The notes below the pieces were generated by a model. That model saw only the letters and a list, made by a program, of their open reading frames with translations, did not search any database and was not told the origin of the DNA. A stretch of 64,000 bases of DNA. Source: Eurosta solidaginis. Lineage: Eukaryota > Arthropoda > Insecta > Diptera > Tephritidae. The translations under genes and the position numbers were made by a program. The stretch spans positions 89,448,603 to 89,512,602 of the forward strand of contig NC_090321.1 in assembly GCF_040869045.1 (NCBI RefSeq), written 5' to 3'. Positions 30,742 to 41,274 of this stretch are shown here, in pieces. Position 1 is the stretch's first letter, and every line of letters begins with the position of its first letter.

Positions 30742-33174
30742 CTAAGTCTGATCGTCCCGATCAGACAAATCTCTCGATCTAAACGCTGCTAGCATCGCCA
30801 AATGTACCACTCTTCTACTCCGTGGTTTCCCAGTGGTTTGTATGCGGTAGATGGTATCACTGATCTTCTTCACAACTTTGTACGGGCCTTCCCAACTGCA
30901 CCGAAATTTGGCTGGAACACCTTTCCGCCGGTGAGGGTTGTTTAACAGTACCAAATCTCCCGCCAAGAAACCTTCCGAATTAGAGTTCTTGTCATGCCAG
31001 TGTTTCATCTTACTACTCATTACCCTGGGCCGTTCCTTCACACTCTGTTGTTTGGTCAATGAACCACTTCGTAGAGCTTGCGCTGGACGGATTTGCTTTG
31101 CATAATCGGTATCGTTCCCACATTTCACAAGAGTAGTGCGCTCCGGCTTGAAACTACCCTCGCATTCTTTCTCGGAAATTCGTTGCTTCGTTTTCCTGCG
31201 TCTTTTAGGTTTTGTCAATGCCAGTGTTTCTCTCGCAGGTACTTTTGATTTTGATTTATTTGGCCCATTCGATCTATCAACCTTTGCCTTTGACTTTCGT
31301 GGTCTTTGTCGAGTCTTTTCCACCAGTACCCGATTATTGCTGAACCCTTTTCCCAAACTAAAGTTAAGTGGTATGTCCTGGTTCTTATAGCGCATAATTT
31401 TCCTCCGCATATCGATCCTGACGTCATGGTCAACCAAGAAGTCCACTCCCAATATGACTTCATCAACGATCTCCGCCACAACGAATTTGTGTAGAACCTT
31501 GACTTTTCCAATTAATACCTCACATACCACTTCGCCTTGGACTTGATTATATTCGCCTGTTACCGTACGCAACCTTGCTCCAGGTAATGACTTTACTCTC
31601 CTGTAGACCAAATCAGATCGAATCAAGGAATGAGATGCCCCCGTATCTACAGTCAGTACACGCTCTTTACCATCCACATTCCCTCTGACGGTAAGACTGC
31701 TTGATTTCCTTCCGATTTGCGACACAGATATCACAGGACATTCAACAGCTGGATAAAGCTCTCTACCTCTTACTCGCTCTTGCTCATCTCCTCCAGCTTT
31801 GCGTTTATGGCCACCCACATTGTTGGAACTATTAGGACCAAGATCGCAATGACGTGCAATGTGACCTGGGTTGCCGCACTTGAAACATTTAATAACTCCG
31901 GCATTCTTCTGTTGAGATCCCTTCAGTGCTTCCAAAATTGTGTCTACCCATTCTGGCCTTTCTACTTTTACACGATGAGCCTTATATGCTGGTTTACTTA
32001 ATAGGGAGGCAGTTTCCTGAGTCAATGCATGTGATACCGTTTCAGCAAATGTCAGTTTTGGGTTCGCGTATGTAGCTCGCTTCGTTTCTACGTCTCGTAT
32101 GCCATTTATAAAACTCTGGATTTTTACCCTCTCGGTGTATTCCACGGGTGCGTCCGCATTTGCGAGATGAGCCAACCTTTCAACATCTGAAGCAAATTCC
32201 TGCAATGTCTCATTTGCTTTTTGGTAGCGGTTTTGCAACTCAATTTGGAATATCTGTTTTCTATGCTCGCTTCCATAACGTCGTTCTACAGCAGCCATCA
32301 ATGCGTCATAACTGTTCCGTTCGTACTCTGGAATAGTCTGTAAGATTTCTGCAGCTGGTCCTTTCAATGCTACGAAGAGCGCGGCAACTTTATCTTCCAC
32401 ATTCCAGTTGTTCACTGCTGCGGTCTTCTCAAACTGTAGCTTAAAGACCTGGAAAGGAACAGAACCGTCAAAGGATGGTGTTTTTACCTTTGGATTACTC
32501 GCTGAAACTGCTGGACGATTTAATTGTAACTGCTCCATACGACCCTTCAAATCATCGACTTCTGCCTGAAATTGAGCGATTTTTGCATCCTGCGCTTCCA
32601 GCTTTGATGTTACCCTTGCTTCCTGTGCTTCTAACTGTGAAGACATTTGTGCCACCTGTAATGATAAGCGCTCTTCTTGTTCTTCCATCTTTGATGTTAT
32701 GCGTGTCTCCTGCGATTCCAGTTGGGATGCCATATATGTCTTCTGTTCGTCCAATTGCGTTTCCATCTTGGATGTTATACGGGTTTCCTGCGACTCCAGT
32801 TGGGATACCATATACGTCTTCTGTTCTTCAAGTTGTGCTTCAATCTTCGATGTTAGTCGGTTCTCCTGCGATTCCATATATGTTTGCTGTTCTGCCAGTT
32901 GAGATGACACTGTCGATGTTTGAGCAGATATTGCAGCTAAAATCATGTTCAAGTCTGTACTGGTAACCGTCTGCGATGTTTCGTTTTTCTCTTCAATTTT
33001 TGTTGTCTCCTCGCTATCAAGATGAAAGACATGCTCTTCCACATCAATTCCTTCTGCTTCCATTGCCTCTCGTAGCCGGGCCTGAAGTTCAAGTTTAACG
33101 CCGCTTGTATTCAATCCACGGGTCTCCAACTCCTTCTTTAGTTGCTGGATCTTTAATTCACCGAACTTTGCCAT
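30742..33174 (-). CDS. SG2 single ORF: Gag, protease and integrase tail fused in frame
   Basis: 810 codons from MAKFGELK. Residues ~7-40 form a SAP motif (QLKKELETRGLNTSGVKLEL). Residues ~80-200 form a coiled coil of repeated SQLESQETRITSKMETQ / LEEQKTYM units. The capsid lies at ~220-400, the zinc knuckle CFKCGNPGHIARHC at ~415-430, and the aspartic protease LTVDTGASHSLIR at ~500. A basic linker follows, then the fusion to the integrase tail (MSSKMKHWHDK, WEGPYKVVKKI, DLSDRDDQT). Unlike SG1, gag and protease are in one frame and the frameshift segment is absent. The deletion removes everything from RT to the integrase core but keeps the frame. It lacks any polymerase, so it depends on other copies. 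Confidence 0.93.
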   Translation of the reverse strand: MAKFGELKIQQLKKELETRGLNTSGVKLELQARLREAMEAEGIDVEEHVFHLDSEETTKIEEKNETSQTVTSTDLNMILAAISAQTSTVSSQLAEQQTYMESQENRLTSKIEAQLEEQKTYMVSQLESQETRITSKMETQLDEQKTYMASQLESQETRITSKMEEQEERLSLQVAQMSSQLEAQEARVTSKLEAQDAKIAQFQAEVDDLKGRMEQLQLNRPAVSASNPKVKTPSFDGSVPFQVFKLQFEKTAAVNNWNVEDKVAALFVALKGPAAEILQTIPEYERNSYDALMAAVERRYGSEHRKQIFQIELQNRYQKANETLQEFASDVERLAHLANADAPVEYTERVKIQSFINGIRDVETKRATYANPKLTFAETVSHALTQETASLLSKPAYKAHRVKVERPEWVDTILEALKGSQQKNAGVIKCFKCGNPGHIARHCDLGPNSSNNVGGHKRKAGGDEQERVRGRELYPAVECPVISVSQIGRKSSSLTVRGNVDGKERVLTVDTGASHSLIRSDLVYRRVKSLPGARLRTVTGEYNQVQGEVVCEVLIGKVKVLHKFVVAEIVDEVILGVDFLVDHDVRIDMRRKIMRYKNQDIPLNFSLGKGFSNNRVLVEKTRQRPRKSKAKVDRSNGPNKSKSKVPARETLALTKPKRRRKTKQRISEKECEGSFKPERTTLVKCGNDTDYAKQIRPAQALRSGSLTKQQSVKERPRVMSSKMKHWHDKNSNSEGFLAGDLVLLNNPHRRKGVPAKFRCSWEGPYKVVKKISDTIYRIQTTGKPRSRRVVHLAMLAAFRSRDLSDRDDQT

Positions 33175-33207
33175 GTCCTTGTTGTCCTTTGGAATTTATT
33201 CAACAAT

Positions 33208-33225
33208 TCCTCTTCTGACACCAAT
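33208..33225 (-). promoter_or_regulatory. SG2 primer binding site
   Basis: TGGTGTCAGAAGAGGAAT in element orientation, identical to SG1, directly after the 5' LTR. Confidence 0.65.
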
Positions 33226-33900
33226 TGTAACGAATTTGCTTGTAAATCCTCTTATTTGTAATCCTCTGCTAAGTTCGAATCACTAAACTGTTGAATAAAT
33301 AACTCCAATTTGTAATAATGCAAAATGGCCTTTATTAAAGTACTTCACAATAACAAACTGTGCAACGAATAGCTTGCTTAATAACCACACTGATTGATAG
33401 CTCAATGAAACTCTACTATTCAAAATAGCACTGCTATTGCTCGCTAGATATCGTCTTAATCAAACTGCTTGACAACTCAAATCAAACTGAATTACTTCTT
33501 ACTCGCCTGCATCGCTTTTATAGTTTACGCTGCATACTTCTAGGCTCTTCGATTTCCAGAAGTTACTAGTTGTTTCGGCTACAAAATCGCCAGCCACAAC
33601 TACGTGCACAAATTATTGCTCTCTCTTGTGACAACTCAGATAAGGTATATGCATGTGTTTGTAGTTTACAGTCTCCCGCACACACATAAGCGTATAAGTA
33701 AATTCATCGGTGTGTGACATCTCATCTCTCGCTGCCTTGTATGTAAATGTTGCTCGTCGGAATGTGTACATATGTGTAGACGCAATTATTGATTCGTTTA
33801 TGTAGATACATAATGATTGAATTATTGATGTGCATTCACGTCACTGCTTAGATCGGCTTAGAGCTGGCAGCACTCCTTAGTTTTGCTAATATTCGTAACA
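33226..33900 (-). repeat. SG2 5' LTR
   Basis: 675-bp copy of 30056-30730 with one visible difference, followed by the ATAT target duplication at 33901-33904. Confidence 0.93.
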
Positions 33901-33904
33901 ATAT

Positions 33905-34394
33905 TAATATTAAAATCACCGACTACTATATTATGGTTACTTTTCTCATATTTATCAATTAGAATTTCATTTAGGTATTCAACAAAAGCTGCATCACTAG
34001 TGCTCGGCGAGTGGTACAGAACTCCAATCTGCCACTTTTTATCAACCTTCTTCAGTTTTATTACAATGCAACAAACGTTTTCATTTATGTTATCATTATA
34101 GATTACTTTAACATCAATTGTACTATGTACATAAACTAACACACCTCCTGTGTGCCTGCTATGGGAATCACATCTTATCATTTTATAGGTTGCTATTTTT
34201 AATTCATTGTCTAGAATATCTTTGGTTGTACATGTTTCAGAGCACAGTATGATGCCTGGTCTATGAACTTCCGCCAACACTTCCAACTCTGATTTGTTAG
34301 CTACTAGGCTATTTATGTTTAAATAGATGCATTTAAAGTCATTGTTGATGTCCTTTGTGGATCTTTTTTGGTACTTTGATACTCTACGTTGCAT
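33905..34394 (-). pseudogene. Jockey/CR1-like LINE ORF2: endonuclease N-terminal half
   Basis: Begins MQRRVSKYQKR. Endonuclease blocks are CIYLNINSLVANKSELEVL, CSETCTTKD (catalytic Glu), GGVLVYV, GVLYHSPS and NIVVGDFNIN (the conserved GDFN). The frame then runs into SG2. It is intact up to the insertion. ORF1 lies 45 nt upstream. Confidence 0.88.
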
Positions 34395-34439
34395 AACATT
34401 AGCATGGTCCAGGTGAGCCAGTGGCCTGATTGTTAGTTG

Positions 34440-35110
34440 CTAATATCCTAGCCTCTGTTTTTTTACATTTAAGTGTTTTAAGTAGACAGGGCAATGTCTG
34501 CTATTGCACGGGTGATTGGTATCAATCCCTATATTTAATTTCTCATTAGCTCTAATACAATTTATGCACATGTTTTTTGGTTGTTCCTTGCACTCCATGG
34601 GTTTATGTTTACCCAAGCATTTGCTACAAACATCTTCATTTTTGCATTCACTAGCTTTATGGTTGTATCCTTTACATTTAAAACACATTGTTATATCAAC
34701 ACCATCGTATACTTTGCACCTTTTCCATCCTATATTCAGTTTATCTAATTTTAACGCTTCAGTAAATATTTCCACATCCACCTCAACTATTGCATTATAA
34801 TAATTTTTGTGACTAACTTTAACATTATATTGCTTAATAATTTTTACTTCACCCTGTTCAAAGCATTTATTTTGTTTTCGTAGACATTCAGTTAATTCAT
34901 CACCATTCTTTTCAAATTGCATACCTGTTATAAATAGTCTTGGTTTATATTCACGAGGTATCTTTATCTCATATTCATTGCTAATTTCTTTGTCCATTAT
35001 TTCTTTTATTTTCTCTCTTTCATTTTCATCAACACTATCGATCACCATAATACCATTATTACCAGCTTTAATATCTGTTATCTTTAGTTCCTTAGAATTA
35101 ATTTTATTGG
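34440..35110 (-). pseudogene. LINE ORF1, nucleic-acid-binding Gag-like protein, 5'-truncated
   Basis: Minus-strand frame with KINSKELKITDIKAGN, an RRM-like middle (EIKIPREYKPRLFITGM) and three Cys clusters: CFKCKGYNHKASEC (CX2CX4HX4C), CSKCLGKHKPMEC and CINCIRANEKL...H. This matches ORF1 of Jockey/CR1-group LINEs. The frame runs on to 35228, but the part beyond 35110 is translation of the neighbouring Harbinger terminus, so the true N-terminus is lost. Confidence 0.8.
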
Positions 35111-35364
35111 CCCCTATTATGAGCATTATTCGATCTTCGCTGGCTATCGAACATCGAAAATCGTATTTGAAATTGGTATTATGACAACTCATCTCTGTCG
35201 AAATTTTCGTTGTGTATCTAATTTTCAAGCGAATAGAAATTTGTAGTCGATGCTGTATCGAATAGAAAAAGAATTGTTTAAAATGGAAGTTTTTTGTATT
35301 TATGTTCTACTTTTTTACTACCTACTAGTAATTTTAAACTATTTGAATTAATTTTATATAGGTC

Positions 35365-35520
35365 CAAGGTCGTGAGTACAAAGCAACAGCTTGAAAGACT
35401 GGTTTCAATTATGGAACAAAATCCCCATATAGCAAAGGAACTTGCACATTATAGAAATGTAACTTTGCTTGATGCAGCTCAGCCTCCTCGTAATTCAATT
35501 TTATTCATCTTTCACAAATA
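35365..35520 (+). pseudogene. Harbinger accessory protein fragment, zeste/Myb-like
   Basis: After a TATATAG acceptor-like site the frame reads VSTKQQLERLVSIMEQNPHIAKEL, like the first helix-turn-helix of the Myb/SANT-like proteins that accompany Harbinger transposases. It continues as AHYRNVTLLDAAQPPRNS and stops at TAA 35519-35521. The rest of the domain is missing. Confidence 0.55.
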
Positions 35521-35729
35521 AAATTTTCCAAGACATTCAACACCTTTGATAGCACCACAGACACAGTCGGCTGGGCAAGTCCGAGTGCATTTTCGTTTCC
35601 AACGCTCGGTTGGTAGGATCCCTGAGCGCAAAATCGGGGAACTGTTGCCAAAATTAAAAAAATATTAGGAATAGACTCGGTTCTTGTGCATTCCTGCAGC
35701 AGTTCATCTGTACTGGACAACAAGTCCAT
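35505..35729 (-). pseudogene. Harbinger transposase fragment
   Basis: Minus-strand frames contain CAQGSYQPSVGNENALGLAQPTVS and VVLSKVLNVLENFI, the conserved N-terminal block of HARBI1 transposases (GSYQ..VG...GLSQPTVS..L). The catalytic DDE domain is absent. Confidence 0.65.
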
Positions 35730-36538
35730 GAACGCTTATTTGGACAGTTTGAAATTTTGAATAAATCTATAAACAAAACCTATAATTTCAACAATTTAAC
35801 AACTTATTTAGAAAGCCACACTTACGTGGTGGAATTCACTTCCAAAGGATTTGAAGCATCTTACCCGTCTCCTACTTCTGGCTAGCTCCAGTAAGCTTTC
35901 CTCTTCATCTGACGAATCGTCAAACCACAATTCCGTTGTAGTCATACTTTTATTTTTAATATTTGCATTTAATAAATAGTTCTGCTTTTGTTTATTTATT
36001 CTATTTTATTTGACAGAGTATTGGAAATGTGCTATTGTGAACTTTTGAATTTATCGAAATTCACAATAATGCTTGCCTTCATCGAACGCGCGTCGTAATA
36101 CCGAATGAAAATTCGTTCGATCAGCTCTTTCGACCACGGTCGAAGATCGAATTTGTCTCATAATAGGGCATCAATATCAGCATCACAACATATGAGAGAA
36201 AATCCGGGCCCGGGACTAAAAAAATTTACAGGCCCCCTATGAAAAATCCACTAATGCATTTGATTAACGTGAATTAATGACGTTTCATTCATAAATCATT
36301 ATTGATGGATTACATCAAAAAAAATTTTTACCACATCAAATGATTTTTGGCTAAGAGCTGACAATAAAATTAACACAGAATATTTTATTTTATTGTAACG
36401 TAGAAATAAAATTCTCTTTTAACAGCCGCATATTATTTCAAATAATCTTTTCTAGTTATTTAGTAACATTTTCATACATTTCTGATAAATTTAATTATGG
36501 TTATAAATTTTAATTATTCAATATAGAATGTTCGGATA

Positions 36539-36811
36539 TCAAAGAGTGGCTTTACTTGCTTTTTTCGCTGCAAAATTTTTTATAATAATATCAAAACTTA
36601 ACTGTCTTGCCAAAACGGATGCAACACAAAGCGTGGCAAGTCCTAAAACTCGCTCTTTAGATGAACACGATCTATGAAAGTCTTTCATTCTTGAAAGGAC
36701 GCTGAAGGAACGTTCTGCACTACATACAGTGACAGGTAAAGTGCAAAAGGTACGTAAACCAATACAAAAGTTGGGGGAAAATTGTATACATATTTTGAAA
36801 ATAGACGGCAT
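36539..36811 (-). pseudogene. hAT transposase: C-terminal dimerisation domain
   Basis: Contains LRTFCTLPVTVCSAERSFSV, LSRMKDFHRS and ERVLGLATLCV, the signature hATC dimerisation region (LPVT.ASAERSFS.L...K...RS.....RL..LALL). It is separated from the middle part by frame breaks at about 36811-36886. Confidence 0.85.
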
Positions 36812-36885
36812 TTAGCAATTCCAATGGTGACAGACCTTTATCAAAATTTGCTTCGTAAATGTGTTTCAAGTGAACTATTTCAATT

Positions 36886-37551
36886 CTAAGCTTTGAGAAA
36901 TATCCGACTTGTATGTTTCGACAAATTTTGCTGCGCTCGCCCGAACCGTAGTTTCATCCATGTCTTAAATTGCCACAAAAAGGAAAACTTTTCGTTCAAA
37001 TTTCTCATAGCTGCAAATCGTTCAGTAATGCCAGTGATTACCGAATCAACGATCACCAAGAATGTATTGTTTTTGAAATCAGACTCTGAATCATCCGTAA
37101 TCATCTCATTTAAATTATCTTCAGAACGCCTTTTGGGTTTTCTCTTTCGAATGTCCGGAAACTTTGGCGATATGTTCAATTGAATAGCAACTGTTTTGCA
37201 TTCGTTTAAAATTGTTTCCCATTGGTTCCTGATCAACTTCAAATCAGCTAATAAGGCATCTAGATGTCGGACCTCAACATCTGTGGTGGCGTCTCTCGCT
37301 TGGAGGACCACGCTTCTTTCATTAATGGTAGGGTTTTGAACCAAATTGAGGACAGCAAGATACATTCGAACTTGTTGATGTACTTGAGAATGCCGGTAAG
37401 ATCGCCTTATGCTTGCGCAGTCAAATTTGGCTTTTGGCTGAAAGACTATGAAGAGAGCTAGGTACATTTTTTTTGAGGATGTCACATCGTTGTGGAGTGC
37501 TGCCGAAGAAAATAATTGCAGCCGTACAACATTCTGCAGCATCAACACCAC
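36886..37551 (-). pseudogene. hAT transposase: central region
   Basis: 221-codon frame with NVVRLQLFSSAA, a long helical insertion (VHQQVRMYLAVLNLVQNPT... RSEDNLNEMI) and ITERFAAMRNLNEKFSFLW, as in the insertion domain of ZMYM1-like hAT transposases. It is broken at both ends. Confidence 0.65.
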
Positions 37552-37614
37552 ATAAATTGATAGCGTTTTCTTTTCTGAAATAAATTGTTGCCTAAGTAAA
37601 TGGTAATACTCTAC

Positions 37615-37955
37615 CCCATCGGGTTAGGGGGTCAGAATATACCCGCGGTAGGTATGCCTGGCGTATGCGTAAGAGGGGACTAAAATATCAGATTCCAGGG
37701 GCTGTGTAGCGCAACCCTGCAGGTTGCCAGCGCAATATATAGCTTCCCCAAACCTAATTGTCAACCTCACCTATCCGCAGCGAATCCTGTTTCACTAACA
37801 GACGCGGCTCTGGCGACCCCAAGCTCCTCATGGAACTTGGGATGGGGAGGGAGGGGATGGCCTGAAGGTTTAATGTGGTCACATAAATCGTTCCCGAGAT
37901 GGTCGGGCTAGCACCTTAACAACCTTATCGCTACAACAACAACAACAACAATAGA
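37615..37955 (+). repeat. SINE copy with 5' end, CAA-tail family
   Basis: Starts near CCCATCGGGTTAGGGGGTCAG, passes ACCCGCGGTAGGTATGCCTG and GGGATGGCCTGAAGGTTTAA, and ends AACCTTATCGCTACAACAAC with five or more CAA units. The ATCGATAACACTCCCC block is deleted. Inserted in the hAT element. Confidence 0.8.
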
Positions 37956-38359
37956 GTTACTCCTACCCCAGAAAATGGCCAACATTTATAGTGCATACAA
38001 AGAACATTTCAACTCACCAAATTCACTCATATTAACAGAGTATATGTGGAACTTAAGAGCGAATTGAGAGTTTCACAAAGTTGCACTGCCACACCGCCAT
38101 TTTATACAGGGTAAAAGTGTAACGCTTTTGCGTTGCGAGCAGGCAAGAATTTTCACAAAAGAACGAAATACCCCGTAAAGGCGTTGCCTGTTTGCTTGCG
38201 TAACACTTTATCCAGAAAAGAAAACGCTATCATAGCTGCGGGTTGCACAAGGCGAGTAATCAGCATTCGAGTTTTTGTCGAGAATAAGACGTAGTGCTCC
38301 GTTGTAACCTCCTTTCATATTGGCGCCGTTATCGTACCCTTGTGCACGACAATCTTCAA

Positions 38360-38578
38360 TCATATATGGCAAATTAGATCAGCGATTTTCTGACCAGTTT
38401 TTTGGTTACAATTCACGAAACCCAAAATCTGTTCTGGAATTGTAAATTTGGTGCTTTCGAATTGAAATGGAGTGAGCGCAAAATGAACGTAGTCAACGTG
38501 ACTAGCATCAAGCATAGCATAAACGATAATAGAAAAATACTTAGCTTTCTTGGCATGATCTAATATAGTTTCCCTCAC
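38360..38578 (-). pseudogene. hAT transposase: DUF4371-like catalytic start
   Basis: Encodes AKKAKYFSIIVYAMLDASHVDYVHF, the conserved block (A.YYS...D.T.D.SH.EQ) around the first catalytic Asp of ZMYM-type hAT transposases; that Asp is Tyr or Ala here. The part between this and the N-terminal zinc finger (38580-38710) is frame-shifted. Confidence 0.7.
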
Positions 38579-38709
38579 ATGCTTTGCACAAATTTCTATA
38601 AACTCGTTCTGAATGTCTGGGGAAAGATAGTGAACTTGTAAACGTTTGTGCTGCTATTGTGAAATCCTAACATTCTCCAAATGATCTCTAAGTATCGGAT
38701 CATAATGGC

Positions 38710-39231
38710 TTATGAGATCTTAGGTGCCCAAAAAATGTCCATCCTTTCGCTTTTTGAAAAAAAAATAGTGTCCAAAATTCTATATAAAATTTCTTTCCAC
38801 TTTTGAGTTTCAGTGATTAGCTGTTCATTGATAAGTGTATCAATTGTAGCCTCCTTTCGAATTAGGTTTTGTAAAGATCGCCATTGAATATAACATTTAG
38901 TGTGATCTTCAGTATTTTCGTGTGATGGCAGTTCAGCGTATAGCTTCTTCCATACCTGGAATTTCGAATATTCGCCAGGACAACAAATTTTAGGTCGATT
39001 TAAAGTATTGGTGCTTAACAGACGACATGGTAGGCAATAAAAAGCATTGCTACTGGCACTCCACACCAACCAGTGACGCTCCACTTTCTCTTCATTTGGC
39101 AAGATTCTGTTTAACAACGAGGTAGGAAATGCCTCGTCATGACAATCACGTGGAAAAATAACAGGGCACTTTTGATGACCTCGACGAATTATTTCGTTGA
39201 CTTCTTCAGATCGCAAAAACTCATTATTCAC
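38710..39231 (-). pseudogene. hAT transposase: N-terminal TTF-type zinc finger
   Basis: Contains HWLVWSASSNAFYCLPCRLL and a later F.VWKKLYAELPSHENTEDH, the TTF-type finger that starts ZMYM-type hAT transposases (WL.YS.....YC..C.LF, W....L..HE....H). Upstream, up to about 39470, a degraded frame with DFLPGPSNSEET-like residues is the rest of the N-terminus. Confidence 0.82.
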
Positions 39232-39574
39232 GGTACCGATATCGAAGTTGTTTAAATAATCTAGACTTTGATACAGAGTTGGTGGTATTGTTGGAAAGCT
39301 TTTTGAAGATGAACCTTCATCAGTGTTACCACGAAAACTTTACGATTTCGGATTCATGTAAACATATATTTTTGTTTGATGTTTTTATTGTCTCCTCACT
39401 GTTCGAGGGACCAGGTAAAAAATCATTATCAATATTCGTTGCGTTTGAAATTCGGCTTAAAATTTCCACATGGAACAACTAAAGACTCTCCTGAATAAAA
39501 AAAAATGTCTTAGTACCTCTAAATCGCGGGCCCCCCGAGAAATACCGGGCCCCCTGAGAAATATCGTGCCCTGC

Positions 39575-39895
39575 GCTTGCCAGGCTAAGGCTCCAGCTAT
39601 TAGGAGTGATAAAGCTGTCAGATCTAGAAGCAGCCAGTGGCTTAAGTCCTAGGAAGCTTCTAGTATTTGTCAAGAGGACGGAGTTTTTTTATAACATAGG
39701 TCCTGGTTCTTGATAGGGTTTTCAGCTTGGCCGTTAAAACAAACTTCTGGTAACACTACGAACTCATTCAGTCTATGTGAGATCCTCATGAACCGGCCAC
39801 TTCAACCTAACCTATATTTTGTGTGTTTTGGTTTTTACTTTAGAATCTACCGGTTAAGTAAGCGATGTCAGCTAACTAAGCGCCTTCAAATGTAG
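39575..39895. other. Short decayed repeat pieces
   Basis: Short frames on both strands (for example LGLKPLAASRSDSF on the minus strand) resemble the end of a LINE ORF2 but are too weak to assign. Nothing else is recognised. Confidence 0.25.
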
Positions 39896-40110
39896 ATCCA
39901 TAAGGAACATGAGGTCGCCAGAGCCTCGGCTGTTAAAGAAACAGGATTCGCCACGGGTAGGTGACGTTGACAATTGGGTTGGAGAGGCTATATATTGCGC
40001 TGGCAACCCATTGAAATGATTGCGCTACAAAACCCCTTGAATCAATTTGGTATTTTAGTCGCCTCTTACGACAGGCATAGCTACCACGGGTATACTCTAA
40101 GCCCACTAAC
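39896..40110 (-). repeat. SINE 5' part, CAA-tail family (minus)
   Basis: Reverse-complement of 37620-37830: contains GTCGCCAGAGCCTCGGCTGT, GGTGACGTTGACAATTGGGT, CCCTTGAATCAATTTGGTAT and CTACCACGGGTATACTCTAA, ending at CTAACCCGCTGG. The CAA-tail half is missing. Confidence 0.75.
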
Positions 40111-41274
40111 CCGCTGGAGCCATGAGAAGCGTGAGTGCACTTTGGGTGTCGCAAGGCAAGTTCCGTCGTGCCTGGTGTTGTTGGGTGAGCGGCCAGGCAA
40201 GGCAGCAGGGTACACATGCACCATTCAGGAGGATACCCTCGCTGAGCCCAGAAAATCTGGGAAAATTAGATGTACTGCTCAGATCCAGCAAACGAGTATG
40301 TTCTGTACTGGCATATGATAAACTTGCAGACAACCAAACGTTTACTTTCCTGTCCAAAAGGGAATTGGTGCTCGGCACTGCTGCTAAAGAAGAATAGACG
40401 TAGTCATATCAATTCGTTCCCGGGTTACTCGTGGAAAGCAGTTTTAGCAGTACGTTGCCCGTTTCAATTTGCACATCCATTCAAAGAACTTCGCATAATG
40501 GATTAAACAGTCATCTGCATTTATTCGTTTTTGTTTTTGTAGCACGCAAAATTTACTATCTATTACCCCAACATCTATCAATTATCCCTTGTTATAATCT
40601 TCGGGTACCCCCGCTACCGGAAGATGTCTTGGCATGGTGGAGGTTCACTTGAATTTACTTTACAGGTCCTGATTCTGGTTATCTAAAATCCCCTTGAGTA
40701 TCTTGTATTTATTAAGCACTTCCGGTTATATTAAAAACTTATTATCTATCCTTACTGATATTCGTTTCTTTTTCATTCTAGGTAATTCGATTTGACGATG
40801 TGGGCATAGCAATATTCCAGCTGTGGCTCTAAGAAGAACGTACATTTGCTCAAACTACAAGAAAACTGCGACAACTGTCCCTCGGCCTTTTTAGTATCAC
40901 ATATAAGGCCCTACCACGCATATTATGGGAAAGGGGCAAGTTCAAAGCTCAACATCACCTGCAAATCGACTTTGATAGCACGAAATGGGGCTGCATATAT
41001 GCCGGTATTATATCTACAACACTCATATCTATGCAAACTGAGCACCATCAGTGTGAGCTTCGAAACTCAAAATGGTTTCAGAAAGGGCACGACTACGAAT
41101 GAGTTTATGTCTTTACATATGTAGTTTGTACATATAAATATGCACATATGTAAGGTTTACTAGAAAATTAAGGAAATTATTTTTAAAAACCATTGTATAT
41201 ATAATTTATTCATAATTAAATATTATTTAAACAAAAGGGACGCGTATCATTCATATAAAAAGCGAATTGACAGA
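40111..41274. other. Unassigned non-coding DNA
   Basis: No gene recognised. A possible reverse-transcriptase shard (QNGFRKGTTT near 41065-41095) lies after about 280 bp of otherwise featureless sequence. TA-rich from 41105. Confidence 0.25.

Larger units (their letters stand above)
30056..33900 (-). mobile_element. Ty3/gypsy element SG2, internally deleted (SAP-Gag family)
   Basis: 3.8-kb element flanked by ATAT (30052-30055 and 33901-33904), inserted in the LINE endonuclease. The LTRs are 675 bp and appear to differ at one base (ATAATAATTG against ATAATGATTG), so insertion is very recent. The internal region is only 2.5 kb and holds one long ORF. Reverse transcriptase, RNase H and the integrase core are gone. 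The primer site and purine tract are kept, so it could be mobilised in trans. Confidence 0.95.
35108..36168. mobile_element. Harbinger-like transposon remnant
   Basis: Ends are inverted: GGCCCCTATTATGAG on the left, and GCCCTATTATGAGA read inward on the right, followed in each case by ATTCGATCTTCG. It contains a plus-strand zeste/Myb-like fragment (35365-35520) and a minus-strand transposase fragment (35505-35729), the two-gene arrangement of PIF/Harbinger. It is inserted in, or truncates, the LINE ORF1 end. Confidence 0.7.
36163..39574 (-). mobile_element. Decayed hAT transposon, ZMYM/DUF4371 type
   Basis: About 3.4 kb. The ends share AGGGCA then GGGCCCGG inverted motifs (left 36164-36213, right 39530-39574), compatible with the CAGGG start of many hAT elements. 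No 8-bp duplication was confirmed. It holds the pieces of one minus-strand transposase and an inserted SINE. Confidence 0.6.

Noticed and set aside
39275..39482. Plus-strand open frame MVVLLESFLKMNLHQ...
   Set aside because: Antisense to the degraded N-terminus of the hAT transposase.
40846..41124. Possible reverse transcriptase shard (QNGFRKGTTT)
   Set aside because: Only one short block matches and no neighbouring RT block is in any frame.
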